From Cercis canadensis (taxonomy: Eukaryota > Streptophyta > Magnoliopsida > Fabales > Fabaceae): 64,000 bases of DNA. Below are positions 47,318-57,848 of this stretch, one piece after another. Position 1 is the first letter of the stretch. Every line of letters begins with the position of its first letter. The notes beneath the pieces were generated by a model that had not been told where the DNA came from, ran no database searches, and saw only the letters and a program-made list of their open reading frames with translations. Where the stretch lies: contig QAOA01006784.1 of NCBI GenBank assembly GCA_003255065.1, positions 66,591 through 130,590 on the forward strand. Direction: 5' to 3'. The translations under genes and the position numbers were made by a program.

Positions 47318-47775
47318 TAATCTCTTCCTACATAGCCCAAATCACAAAAACATTTCACAGCAACTGAATCAGAATCTTTTGTTTTCTCCAAATCCCACAA
47401 TTTTTCTTTTATCATACATTCAAATATTAAATCAGAAGAAGATGAACAAGTTGAGAAAGAGAGATTCAAAGATTATCAACAAAAAAAATTCCCAAGAGCA
47501 AATTATGCACAAGGGTTCTGAATTGTGACTAAGGGAAACAAGAATCTACCTTTTCCTGGATTCAGAGGCTCCAAAAGGCACAACTTTCTGTAGATTCTAA
47601 AGGGATTTCTGGGACAAGCACAGCAAAATTCAGCTGAAATTGGAGATGAGCAGCTTCTGATTCTGATGCTAGAATTTTGAATTTGACAAGGACTCTTGTT
47701 CTTCCTGTGTCAAAGGATTTTCCTTACAACAAAAATGTTTGAAGAGGTCTAGGTTATACTAGATTTTATGGAGAG

Positions 47776-47809
47776 GCAGCAGCAGCAGCAGCAACAGCAA
47801 CAGCAACAA
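47776..47809 (-). repeat. CAG/CAA trinucleotide repeat upstream of the S40 gene
   Basis: About eleven CAG or CAA triplets on the plus strand (CTG/TTG on the gene's strand), 460-490 bp upstream of the S40 start codon, near where its 5' UTR would begin. Confidence 0.9.
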
Positions 47810-50800
47810 GACCCCCAAGGGGCAAGAATAAGACAGATTGTCCTTAGAGATCCCCTAAATGATGGGTCTGCATGTATTTAACTCTTGGTACCTGAGAAGA
47901 CTAACTTTTGACAAGGAAAGGTAGAAATAGTAGTAAATCTTTTTTACTGACTTTATCTCACTAAGTATATTTGGGAATCTTTAGGTATCTAAAAGTAATG
48001 AAGAAGAGGGGTAGATAATTGCAAATAAGTAACAGGGGAGGCTGAATTGCTCGTTGTTTTCATGTGACTCAGCACTGAATAGTGAATGCTTAGTTTCTTT
48101 TCCCCATTTTTTGTTGCTATAGCTAAGAATCTTTACCCTTCTGATGTCATAGTTTTCCTTTTCCTTGTTTATAGCTCTCTAAAATCTACTTCCAATGAGT
48201 ACTTCCATGTTGCAAATTTTTTTTTCCTTTGATTTTACAATATAATAATTTCATTGTTGGCCTTATAGAGAGCATCAAGGGTTAAATTTGTGAGTTAATT
48301 ACTTAATTATGGATGTACCATTATTCTAATTAATTTCTAGTTACGCCCTAAGTTACAGATATCTAAATGTCACATAATGATGCCACAAAACATAATTTTC
48401 CTTATAATTTATGAATGAAGAGTATAAAAATGAAGGTAAAGCCATTATCTTGTGAATGGACGGCTTATAATTAGAGATACGTGATTGTCAAGGAAGCAGA
48501 CAAAGTGTCAAGATTTTCAATAGAAGAATGCAAAATGTTTATGAATTTATGTATAAAATTATGCACACATCCATCTTTTGTTTTCTTCCTACCTTTTTTA
48601 CCCCTTAATTTGTTTACTGGTAGATTTAACACTATCTTTATAAAATAATAACATAAATATGGCTCAATTGAATCTAGACTCTAGAGGAAAATGAAATCTA
48701 TTTCACCATTCAAAACAAAAATGAAATTTAAATCAATTAATTCCCATACAAATTTTTTCTCTTTCTCTCTCTAATGTTGAATATTCTTTCTTCATGAACT
48801 ATCTCTATTTCTCTCTAATTCTTTGAGAAGCTAATACACAAGTAAAATAGTTTGCACGCTATTTTACAATGCAATGCACATTTAACATTATTTAAACAAT
48901 TTTTTTTTTTGGGTACTTTAAAATCTATAAACTTATTTCAGTATTATTTGACTATAAGTCATTTAATAGTATTTAAATTTAATTAGGCACACTAATACTC
49001 CACAAAAAATTAATTCGAAAAATTTACATTAATGCACACTATTATAGTGTGTAATTAAAATTTCTTAGAATTAGATGGTTCTCACTTAAAAAAAAATGAA
49101 TAATTCAATTAATTGAAATTAAAACCAAAATGCTTATTAGAAAGAGATAGTCCTGGAAGTTTCTGCTGTTTAGCGACGTGAGTCACGTGTTCCAATTGCC
49201 AAAGCCATCATTCAACGAATTGGGATACATATTTCCAAAGTCATAGAAGAAAACAGAAAAAAATATTACTTTCAGAGAGAATTTGCAGTTTTTAATCAAA
49301 CCAACCTTCGAAAGTTACAGAGTGTGAAACTTCAAGTGAGAATCTTTGGTAAAGAATCTGCAAAATTTTCCACATTAGAGAAGAATCATAATACTGAAAA
49401 TGAACACTTGAGCTGCACCATGCAATATGCATTTGAATGGCGGCTGTAAAGTAAGCAGTGTGGGACCTAAAAGGGCTAACACAGTAGTGCCGACTTTAAT
49501 GCATGCGTAAGCATAATTAAAGAATCATGTTAAAGAAGAATTCTAATCATTCGTTAATCGTGTAATTAAAAATGGAAACTTTCTGATCTAAAACTTTGAA
49601 AAGATTAATGTTACTGGCTGGACAGACGTGTGTAGGTAAACATGGAATGCAAGTAATCTTGTTTGCATTAGTTTCGAAGAATTGATTATGTTTGAATATA
49701 TTATCTGAAAAGTGATTTTGTAAGAGAAGTAAAAATTGATTTTGCCAACGTTGGGGGAGAATATTTTTCTCTAAATCTGGTTTGCAGAGGTATGAGAAAA
49801 TAATTAATTTTGTCAAAATTTTCTAATATGAGAGTTATCTGAACGTGCACTAAGTGGCATATTAATAAAGAGAATATTTAAAAAAAGGTAGCAGTTTTAT
49901 GGCAGACCTAGATGGGAAATCACTGTAGACAGTCCCACCTAAACAGGGAAAAGATTAGTAACTTCGACCCATGTGGTTGTTTTCCCCCTTTTTCTGCAAC
50001 CTTTTGTCTAAATTAAGGTGAATCATATAGCATTATGCTTATGATAATGTCATGCTACTATTGAAAAATGTGTATTATAAAGCAATGAGATACAGACATT
50101 TCGGCCTGATTCCTGGAGGGCCACCCTTTGAATTATAGCTTACTATACATGATGAACAGCACCATTTTTCTTTTGTTCTACCACAGCAGTATCACTGAAG
50201 ATTCTTGCTTTTTTCTTTCTTGAAGAAATGCTAATTAAACATTCTAGAAGAAACGTCTCTCCTAGAATGTCCATCCTAAATGGTGTTTTCCCTCATGACA
50301 AGAGAGCTGCCATTCACAATTACTAGCTGGTGAGGCCAACACATATTGAGCCAAAAGTACACATAATTGATGGTGTTGGTGGGGATATATGGGCCAAGGC
50401 ACATAAATTGAGGAGGCTAGGTTTCTTTGCCTAGTGCACCCACTTGTGGGACTGTTTTCAAATAAGTCAATTTTGGCAGGGGACAGTGGTGTTACTCTAA
50501 TATACTAAACAGATACAGTGAACCAGTCTGTATCAGTTTTGTTTACACAATTTTGTCCTCAACAAGTTATTTACATCAGCAATTATGTATTGTATTTGTG
50601 TGTAAAGAATGGGAGAGAAAGCATGAGGACAAAAACATTGTTCTACCACAACAAAAAATGAAAATTTTCTACTCTAAATTTGCATTTCGTTTGTCATTGC
50701 CGAATATCAAATAAGGTTATAAGTTACCACTTGTTACAGATAGAAGCTTTTCTGAATCAGAAACTCCTAATCGTAAAGAATATGGAATGAAAAAAGAATG

Positions 50801-51743
50801 GTTCAAAGAAATAAGGAACAAGTATGGATCTAAATTAAACCCTCTGATACCTTTAAATAATTTGAAATCTCTCTTGGTTGTAATTTCCAGTGTCTTTCTA
50901 CTGCTCCTTTCATAATAGCATGAATGCCCCGTGTTATTGGCCCACCATTTTCAGTTCCATGCAAAAGGAAGAATCATTCTTCAGCCTTGTAGCTGTCATT
51001 ACTTTGAAAGCACGCGAGCTTTATCTGTCTGTCATTTCCCTTTAATATCAATGGCAATAAATGAGTTACTGAAATCTTGAGAGTGTGGGTCATGGATCTT
51101 GTGGTATTGACAACTTGACTCTCTAAAGCACGCGTGAAGATAATTTTCACTTCATGCTAAATTGTATTTGGATTCATCAATTATATGTCTTAAGGTCCAA
51201 AAGAAACTTTCTTCATGGAATTTTTAGCTTTTCCAATCAGCAGTACTTTGATTTGATGCATGAACAAGTTCCCCTGATGTACTGAAACAAACAACAGAGG
51301 CAGGTTAGTAGTCTTTCCTTCAATAATTGAACGAGAAAGCAACTTTATCTTGAGTTCTTGTTGATCATTGTGTTCTATATTATTGGAGTTTATGCGTAGT
51401 AGGAAAGATGCGATATCTAAGTATTGCTGAAATACACTAAATACCCTATGAATCAAAATTTATCGCAAAAAACTAGCCTAAATTTCAATACCAAAAGCAA
51501 TTATGCAACTAAAAGGCACAAATGATTACAACGAGACAGTAACTGGTAGTGCAACTAGAAGGCAATGAACGTTATCTAGTGAAAATTCCAGACTTTAGCT
51601 TTCAACCAAGTCTAAAGGAGCTGTAGTCACTGTGGAGAAACTGTCTAACTCAGCATTTTGCAACAAGTAAACCATCTCAATATTCTTAACAACACAATGT
51701 AGGAGAAAAGAAATTACATGCAAAAAGGAGAATCCTCATGTTA
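47810..51743. other. Intergenic, no gene seen
   Basis: About 3.9 kb between the two minus-strand genes, AT-rich. Frames at 49547-49816 and 51190-51456 (both minus, 88-89 codons) have no recognisable similarity and look random. The segment next to 51744 is probably 3' UTR of the ATP synthase gene. Confidence 0.55.
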
Positions 51744-52925
51744 TCAATCGAATGGTCTTAGTGCCTCAGCTCCAGACACGATCTCCAATATCTCTGTTGT
51801 GATTTTTGCTTGTCTTTGCCGATTGTAGGCAAATGAAAGATTCTTCTTCAGCTCATCTGCATTATCAGTAGCATTAGACATGGCACCCATTCTTGCTGCA
51901 AGCTCACTTGCTATTGATTCCTGCAATGCTCTCAAAATCTGACTATTCAAATAAAGAGGCATCATAGCATCAAGAATCTGAACAGGGTCTTGCTCAAATT
52001 GCATAGCGGGCGAGAGTTCCGCTGTCTTATTCTTCTTCTTCATAATGTCCCTCTCCACAGTCAATTTCCCTTCCTTAGTTGTCAACCTAAAGAACTCATC
52101 CTCAATGGCATCAACACAATTTCCATTCACATCACAAACCTCTCCTTTGGGTGACAACGGAAGCAATGTATGAATCACAGGATCAGATTTAACTAATGAC
52201 ACAAATTTAGTGTATATAAGCTCAACCTTATCAACCTCTTCACTAACATACAATGCAAAAACATCATCTGCAATAGCTTGAGCTTCTTTCGTAGTGGGAA
52301 AATTTTGTCCTTCAATAAATCTATCAACTGGAATATAAGGTCTACGATTGAAATAATAATTACCCTTTTTGCCAACACTGATTACAGTGTAATCCAACCC
52401 AAGGTTCTTCAATTCTTCAATTCGGATCTCAGCTTTTTTGATAACTGCTTTGTTGAAACCACCACAGAGACCTCGATCACTAGTGACGACAACAAGGGCT
52501 ACTTTCTGAACAGGTCTAACATTGGTCAAAGGAACATCTAGGTCTTCTGCTTGAAGCTCCTCATTGATATTGTATAAGACTTCGACAAGGGCCTCCGAGA
52601 AGGGTCTTCCATTGATGACGGCTTCTTGTGCTCGTCGAACCTTGGCAGCCGAAACAAGCTTCATGGCTTCGGTGATTTTCTGCGTGCTTTTCACAGAATG
52701 GATTCGCTCTCGAAGTTCACGGAGACCACAATGAATTGGGGCATGTGAGGGCAGTGAGGCAGCTTGAGAGGGATTCTTTGAGGAGAGTATTAAGGGAAGG
52801 AATTGAGCTTGCTGAGATTGGAACGGGAAACAAAATGAATTAGAAAGGGAAGATTTTGCAGAAACACCACTGGTTACAGCGAAGGAGAACATGGTTTTTA
52901 AGCTGTAACAGGTTTCTAATGGCAT
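51744..52925 (-). CDS. ATPC: Chloroplast ATP synthase gamma subunit
   Basis: Intronless, 393 aa from the ATG at 52925; a second Met at 52892 would give 382 aa. The frame stays open upstream to 53045 without an ATG. The first about 65 residues are Ser-rich with few acidic residues and fit a plastid transit peptide. The mature protein starts around GLRELRERIHSVKSTQKITE, followed by TSDRGLCGGFNK and the C-terminal LKKNLSFAYNRQRQAKITTE. The plastid-specific redox insert is present with CDVNGNC (C264 and C270), the disulfide pair that thioredoxin reduces to activate the enzyme in light. Gamma is the central rotor shaft of CF1. Plants have ATPC1 and often a second copy, ATPC2. The C-terminal ERDIMKKKNKTAELSPAMQF and EALRPFD differ from ATPC1 as I remember it, so ATPC2 is possible. 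It is divergent from NDUFAF2. Confidence 0.93.
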   Translation of the reverse strand: MPLETCYSLKTMFSFAVTSGVSAKSSLSNSFCFPFQSQQAQFLPLILSSKNPSQAASLPSHAPIHCGLRELRERIHSVKSTQKITEAMKLVSAAKVRRAQEAVINGRPFSEALVEVLYNINEELQAEDLDVPLTNVRPVQKVALVVVTSDRGLCGGFNKAVIKKAEIRIEELKNLGLDYTVISVGKKGNYYFNRRPYIPVDRFIEGQNFPTTKEAQAIADDVFALYVSEEVDKVELIYTKFVSLVKSDPVIHTLLPLSPKGEVCDVNGNCVDAIEDEFFRLTTKEGKLTVERDIMKKKNKTAELSPAMQFEQDPVQILDAMMPLYLNSQILRALQESIASELAARMGAMSNATDNADELKKNLSFAYNRQRQAKITTEILEIVSGAEALRPFD

Positions 52926-53496
52926 TTTCAATGGGTTTTGCTTCAGGGATTCAGTGTGACCAGCGGAGACCAAGAGAGAAAAATCTACACATTCGAATAT
53001 TCGAAGAATGGTAGAATCTACAAAGGGGATTAACAAGATTTGCAAGGAGAAGAAGGAAGGGAGCTGGTTCTGCGTTCTCCAGCATTGACTGAGAAGTCAA
53101 CTCACAGTTTGGTAACCGAGAAAATCCTTGCGAGAAAATAAGCGAAAACGTTAGGAAACAGATGGATCTCGGGCTTCCGGGTTCTGTTGGGTAGGCCTTT
53201 CATGGCCCAAATGTTTCTCCCAATAAAAAAAGGATCTTATTAGGCCTCACCAGTTACTGAATCGAACCGGATATGGCAAAGATCCGAACCGAATCGCTAA
53301 ACCGCCGTTACGGTGGATGGATGGACAGAGCGAACGAAACCCAGATTTTCTGTTTCTTCCCGACACAACCACACTCTGGAATTTACTCTGTAGCAATTAT
53401 ATTTGGACGAAGAAGAGTGTAAAGCTTCGTCTTTTCTAACATTTGATTGGAGAAAAACGATGTCGGAGGTGGAACACATTTGAATTTGAGTTAGGA
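52926..53496. promoter_or_regulatory. Shared divergent promoter region (ATPC / NDUFAF2)
   Basis: 571 bp separate the start codons of two head-to-head genes for organelle energy metabolism. The interval has to hold both 5' leaders and both promoters. No canonical TATA box is obvious for either direction, and individual elements cannot be assigned from sequence alone. Confidence 0.6.
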
Positions 53497-56400
53497 ATGT
53501 CGAGGCTGGTTGCGAGGATTGCTGGGTTCTTCAGCAATCGGACAAAGGTGGGAGTAGACAAAGCTGGGAATAGATACTTCACCAGAACGGAAGAGATAGA
53601 TGGCATCAGTAAGTGGGTTTCAATATTCTCTTTTCATTTTCCTTTTTTGCTTTAAACTATGCTCCATGCAACAATTTAATAGTAATTGGTACTTAATTAG
53701 AAGTTTCTTCTTATACATATATAATCACGCACGCATTCACACTTTTGCAGTTTTACGCTTGATATTGCAGTTCTTCTTGTCTATGGACCGTATTGTGTTC
53801 TATTTTTTATATATGCCCGTTGAATTTCCTTGAATTTTGGATTCCTATAGTATTTATTTATGTGGTATGAACTGAATTATTTGTCTGAGTCTCCCATAAA
53901 GGAATGATCAGTTCACTAGATATACATTTCAGAAGCTACTAAAACCTCTAGTAACTTGCCTAAGATATTTGTATTGTGTTGCTTTTTTTAGTTGTATCTT
54001 TTGCATTGTAACCAAAATGAAAAGGTTAAATTCGGCTTTTGTACCTCCTTGGGAAGGATTTAACTGCGTGATAGCTTGTTTAAGATTAAAAAGTTTGGCT
54101 TCTCATATGTGTAGACACCCTTTTAGAGCATGGTAAAACTTTGGAAAAGTGATTTGCACCTGAATTTAGGAAGAAAATGTGATTACTGATTAGAATAGAT
54201 TCTTGTTGTACTTGCAGTTTGTTGGCAATTGCCCATGGAGTTTATATGACGAAGAGTCTGTCTGATTTTGTTATTTATTTTTTGTATAACTCGGTTTACT
54301 AGTGAAAGAGAAAAGATGGGTGGTGTTCAAGGGAGAGGATGATCCTACCTCTATCCCAGGTAAATCTTGTACAAGAGCTATCACTTAGCCACAAAATTAT
54401 TAAATTAATTTTCTGCATCTATTTATTACAACTCTGGAATTGATCTAATTAATAAATACTTTTGATCAGTTTATTTTCATACGTCTTTTGTTGTGACAAA
54501 TTATTGCTTAGACCTCAGCTTCAGTATTATAAACATGATATGTTTCATGTAAAATGTATACAAAATATAGGCTATGATTCTTACATAATTTTCCATTCTT
54601 GGTGGATGATTACTCTTTAATCCTTTTAGTTGAATGGATTTGTTGGCTGAATGGGCAGCGCAAAAGGGCTCCAACGGCAGAGGTAAAACCAAACATTTAG
54701 TTGTAAGGTAAGCTGTTTACTGTTAATTGATAATACTATTTCGTTCCTCTTCAGGAAATGATGGAGTTGGAAGCAAGGCGTGAACGTGTTAAACAGAATG
54801 TTGCTGGTACGTGTCTCTCATAATTCCACTGTTAAGTGATGAATCTGTTTTAATGTTTTGCTCTTTAGTTCTTTTTCCTATCATAATTTTGTTTCCTATC
54901 TTATGTGTGATAGTTTTCAAGATAACAAAAAGAGTTCTTTGCCAATTAACTTGAATTGGAGGCTTCCTCATATTATCAAGTAGAATCTAGAGTGAGTGGA
55001 GAAAGTCTTTGGGAAGTAGCCATATCATATTACCATATTAAACCTGTTACAGTGCCTTTTAATGGAAGATAAATTCGAGTACCCCTTAGAATGTCAAATT
55101 TCAAAAAGTTTTAAAAATATCTATCGTGTCTGAGTTCTGTGTGTGTGTGTCTGTTTTTGTGGGATGTTTTTATGGCCATCTTTATTATTGTTGTTAGTTC
55201 TACTGAGAGGACTTACTAGATGTTCTTTTTATTTCACAAAGTTCTTAAGAAAGAAGAGGAGGAAAAGAGAGCCAAAGAAGGCAGTATGGGCAAACGCGTC
55301 AGCACTGGTCAGATGCTTATAAATTTTCTTTGTGCCTTAATATTATTCATTTCCTCATTCTTATCAGCTTTGACTAATTAATATTATTACACAGGAAAAG
55401 TTGGTGGTCCAGACTTGAAAAGTTTTATGCAGCAATTTCCCGGTTCTTCTGAAGGTTATCATACTGTTTTTCTCACAGAAATATTGTATTCTTTCTTTCT
55501 TTTTAAAAAAAAAAATTATTAGGCTAAACCTAAGTCTACCATATAATTGAAAGAATTTGTGAAGCTTCATCTTAATTCCATGTGGGAAAAATGGATGACG
55601 ATGAAATCTCTCTTACTCAATGAGAATCATAAATAGCCTTCTGAGAATAAAAGATTCTTACTACATATGCATATATTTTTGTCCTTTGCTCAGTTTTGAA
55701 CACATCTCCATTATCATGTTTGCTCCCTCAGGTGACAAAATGGAAGAGGCATCTGGAGCAATGGGTGGCTTGAGGTGAGTCTTCTGCAACTGCCGTATAA
55801 ATACTTCATTGAAAAACATATAGTGTAATGGCTTTTTATGGCATTTACTGTGTTGCAAGTTTGTGGTCTGCATTGTATTCTATTCTTCTCATATGTTTAG
55901 TTTATTTGTCAGAATACTTTCTTTTTCCTATCCGATTCTAAAATCTTTTTTGGAAGGTATTGGGTAATTCAATCTATCTATTTGCAGTATTTTGGTTATA
56001 TCTGATTACAACGTGTCACAAGTGACTATATATGAATTGTCTAAGGGCACACAATGTTGAAAAATGACGTCTCTGATTGTGTTTTCTACAAATACATCCT
56101 TTGACTGAAGGACTTTTTGTCTTCAGTACCGTGGTCTAGCGTCCCCCTTGCCTCGCATCATGCTGTTTAAACATTCTTTAAACTTTCTGTGATCTACAAT
56201 TGCTTCTCTTTAGGTAAATTGTTTTCTCCAATTTTCCAATGCGTATGCTGCAAAGTTATGTACCTGTCTTTGATTTTTCTTCTTTTGCAAATGAAATAGT
56301 TTAGAAATAATGCATGTATAAAGATTTTCACTTAAACATATAATATCATGTAACCTTTCTGTAGGAATTCTCAAGAAAAGGCGGCGGAGAAAGCAGAAGT

Positions 56401-56710
56401 GGACCCTGAGTAAGTTTCTTTCCTTAAAATTTTTGTCTCTGTACATGAGTGATCAAGCAGAGTTTCTAAGAACCCTAGAGCATACTAGGTGTATGGAACA
56501 ATTTTGATGCCCTTATCTATGAACCTGAAGTCAAAACACGGCGGTTGAGAATGTTCAATGACTTGAACAATGATGTTATTTTCCTAGTTTTAAACCTTCA
56601 AGTTGTTACTTAATTGGTTGTTCTTTGTTTGTAAATCTTGTTTCAGGTCTTCAGAACCAGCAGGGTCTGGTGCAACTTTTAGACCAGGAACATGGCAACC
56701 ACCAAGTTGA
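53497..56710 (+). CDS. NDUFAF2: Complex I assembly factor NDUFAF2-like (mimitin / 17.2-kDa subunit family)
   Basis: Nine short exons: 53497-53608, 54303-54359, 54630-54682, 54755-54806, 55242-55307, 55395-55454, 55732-55774, 56365-56409 and 56647-56710. The 552-nt CDS gives 183 aa, all phases agreeing. The N-terminal half has the NDUFA12/NDUFAF2 fold signature: GVDKAGNRYFTR, EKRWVVFKGEDDPTSIPVEW, then CWLNGQRKRAPTAEE. It is followed by a charged coiled-coil-like stretch (MMELEARRERVKQN, KKEEEEKRAKEGSM) and an Ala/Glu/Gly-rich tail ending RPGTWQPPS. The WICWLNGQRKRAP variant and the long tail fit the assembly factor (NDUFAF2, B17.2L) better than the structural NDUFA12 subunit. The role is mitochondrial complex I assembly, known from animals and predicted here. 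Confidence 0.88.
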
Positions 56711-56804
56711 ACGTACTACAAATATTACAAGAGTTACTGATACTAAGATTCATGTCTAAGAATGATGGGCTGTTTCCAAAATTTCATGGAATTTGCAATG
56801 AAAG

Positions 56805-56930
56805 AATTTGTACACGTTTTTCTTTTCAACAAAGTGAATTTATTCAATTTTTGTAATGTGTTTGGATGGGGTGCTTCCAAAATTTGTACACATTTTTTTC
56901 AACACAGTGAATTTATTCAAATTTTTGTTT
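56805..56930 (+). repeat. Short tandem duplication downstream of NDUFAF2
   Basis: 56805-56854 and 56881-56928 share AATTTGTACACG/ATTTTT, TTTCAACA(A/C)AGTGAATT and TATTCAA. The preceding TTCCAAAATTT block is also repeated (about 56773 and 56875). It probably lies in the 3' UTR. Confidence 0.6.
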
Positions 56931-56947
56931 GTACATGACCTCACCCC

Positions 56948-57256
56948 TAGATTAACAATAGTTGTTGTCCACACCGAATTATTGCACCCTTCTAAGCTCT
57001 TGTAAATTACCAAAATTCTTTACATCTAAACAACAATTATTTCTACCCTTAAATCTTAGTGTGCCGTAACTATTTCTCTAGACAACCAAAATAATAATAG
57101 GNTAGAATAACAATAGTTGTTGTCCACACCGAATTATTGCACCCTTCTAAGCTCTTGTAAATTACCAAAATTCTTTACATCTAAACAACAATTATTTCTA
57201 CCCTTAAATCTTAGTGTGCCGTAACTATTTCTCTAGACAACCAAAATAATAATAGG
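56948..57256. repeat. Direct duplication across a single N (57102)
   Basis: 56948-57101 and 57103-57256 are both 154 bp and differ essentially at one position (TAGATTAAC/TAGAATAAC). It is intergenic, between NDUFAF2 and aconitase. Confidence 0.9.
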
Positions 57257-57271
57257 ATGGTAAACCCTTAT

Positions 57272-57295
57272 AATTATTATTATTATTATTATTAT
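57272..57295. repeat. (ATT)n microsatellite
   Basis: Eight ATT trinucleotides. Confidence 0.9.
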
Positions 57296-57848
57296 ATATG
57301 ATTATTTTGTAAGAGAATAAAGAGTTACTATTGACGTTTCTTGTGTTATCCACTAATGGAGCCAAAGGGCAGAAACTTGTTCCAGAAAGGGATTGGTGGA
57401 GTTTCTTCAAAAAATTAATACTACGCCGTTTCTTGCTGCATGTATACCATGCATGCACTGTCTCGGAGGATGAGCAGAACAGTGTATAGTATAACTGAGT
57501 TGAACATGTTTGTTTAAGTTGCAATTTATACTCAGACAACTTTCGTATTTTATTTATGGTTATAACATTACTTGAAAGAGAAAGGAAAAAATTGATAAAA
57601 GAAAAGCATATATGACAATCACAAGACAAAATTAACCGATTAATCAATCCCATGTGGCAGCCGAGCTGGCCTTCTTACATTTGAAAAATGCCACTTATGC
57701 AAGCTTTGAGTGTATTGCCACCATTTGTCACAGAACCTTCTGTCTCCCCTCTCCTCTAGCACCTTCTACTCCAACCCGGATATATATATAATGTATAATT
57801 TCCTTCCTTCTCTGCAACTTTGGAGCAAACCTTGATTTCATTGGAGCC
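57296..57848. other. Promoter side of the aconitase gene
   Basis: No coding potential of note is seen. A TATATATATAATG stretch at about 57780-57792 lies 55-70 bp before the start codon and may be the TATA element, with a pyrimidine-rich segment after it. Confidence 0.45.

Noticed and set aside
57225..57653. 142-codon minus-strand frame upstream of aconitase
   Set aside because: It reads through the ATT microsatellite (Asn run) and part of an N-flanked duplication; no similarity to any protein family.
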